Source: Flammeovirgaceae bacterium 311 (GTDB taxonomy: Bacteria; Bacteroidota; Bacteroidia; Cytophagales; Cyclobacteriaceae). From it: a DNA stretch of 64,000 nt. The translations under genes were made by a program, and so were the position numbers. Where the stretch lies: positions 3,984,501-4,048,500 of the forward strand of contig CP004371.1 in assembly GCA_000597885.1 (NCBI GenBank), read 5' to 3'. The notes below the pieces were generated by a model. It saw only the letters and a program-made list of their open reading frames with translations, was not told the DNA's origin and did not search any database. Positions 63,771-64,000 of this stretch are shown here, piece after piece (positions within the stretch are counted from its first letter, which is position 1; the number at the start of each line of letters is the position of its first letter).

Positions 63771-63954
63771 AAGAGTTTCTTATTTTGATTTGAAAGGGTG
63801 GGTTTAATGATAAGCGGTTAATTTTTACTGATGCATCCCGGGAGGGGCAGTTGGTGAAATAGTGATTTTATTTATTTGGGCTGCTGGTTAAAAACAATGT
63901 GGGAGCAGTAAAATACTAATAGACTTAGCACTAACTACCCTCTGCAAAATTCCG

Positions 63955-63962
63955 TATATTTG
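63955..63962 (+). promoter_or_regulatory. -7 element near the window end
   Basis: TATATTTG (in CCGTATATTTGCAG) matches TAnnTTTG, 9 nt before an ATG. The preceding stretch from 63771 shows no gene. Confidence 0.5.
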
Positions 63963-63971
63963 CAGAATACT

Positions 63972-64000
63972 ATGGGCAAGATAAAATTAGCAGCAAATCA
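63972..64000 (+). CDS. Possible start of a gene cut by the window end
   Basis: ATG 63972 opens a frame MGKIKLAAN running to the edge, right after a -7 element. Nine codons are too few to name a product, and the leader would be almost absent, so the true start could lie further on. Confidence 0.3.

Overview
The window looks like chromosomal DNA of a Bacteroidota bacterium, most likely of the Cytophagales type. Supporting signs are a protein with a CHU_C-type gliding/T9SS sorting domain, two large TonB-dependent receptors with carboxypeptidase-regulatory-like N-termini, many Cys-lipoproteins starting with short signal peptides, SusB-like GH97 and GH43 enzymes, a LytS/LytTR pair, PadR regulation, and several TAnnTTTG promoter -7 elements, which are typical of this phylum. 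No species can be named from sequence alone.

Region by region. 1-2.9 kb: the end of a sugar-degradation locus (GH97, GH43). 3.2-5.4 kb: fcl and gmd, making GDP-L-fucose. 5.9-7.7 kb: a secreted L-type lectin protein with a type IX sorting tail. 7.9-31.2 kb: a large exopolysaccharide region. It starts with a very unusual single protein that joins a GT2 synthase, a GH26 barrel and a GH2-like barrel. A lipoprotein with a barrel of the same GH2-like kind is divergent from it. Then come a Wza-like export protein, a Wzc-like tyrosine kinase, a Wzx flippase and a glycosyltransferase on the plus strand. These converge on a long minus-strand run: initiating sugar-phosphate transferase, WecG/TagA-type transferase, epimerase, four further glycosyltransferases, Wzy-like polymerase, acyltransferase and a DUF5672-like transferase. 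Together these make a Wzx/Wzy-type polysaccharide pathway with assembly, export and tailoring steps.

31.9-38.1 kb: an outer-membrane beta-barrel receptor, then two gene relics (receiver/AraC HTH and beta-galactosidase C-terminus), then a minus-strand operon of an EreA/ChaN-like secreted protein with a LytS-type kinase and LytTR regulator. 38.3-47.7 kb: an accessory, probably defence, island. It holds an orphan HipB-like regulator with a perfect palindromic operator at its start codon, a HIRAN-domain gene coupled by TAGTG to a HEPN-like gene, a short gene remnant, and a 2172-residue nuclease-STAND NTPase (Avs-like) whose 3' end overlaps a 252-residue partner by 104 nt. A tRNA-Asn(GTT) on the minus strand bounds it.

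48-64 kb: mostly housekeeping and surface genes: an atypical Nramp-fold transporter, an HtrA/DegP-type protease, a threonine/serine dehydratase, a beta-helix lipoprotein followed by its probable TonB-dependent receptor, small secreted proteins, a TIGR01777 epimerase, a LOG-family protein, an NHL beta-propeller lipoprotein, and a PadR regulator with a probable membrane target protein. Many convergent gene ends carry long perfect hairpins that should terminate transcription from both sides.

The best candidates for new biology are the Avs-like two-gene locus with its HIRAN-HEPN neighbours, and the GT2-GH26-GH2 fusion.
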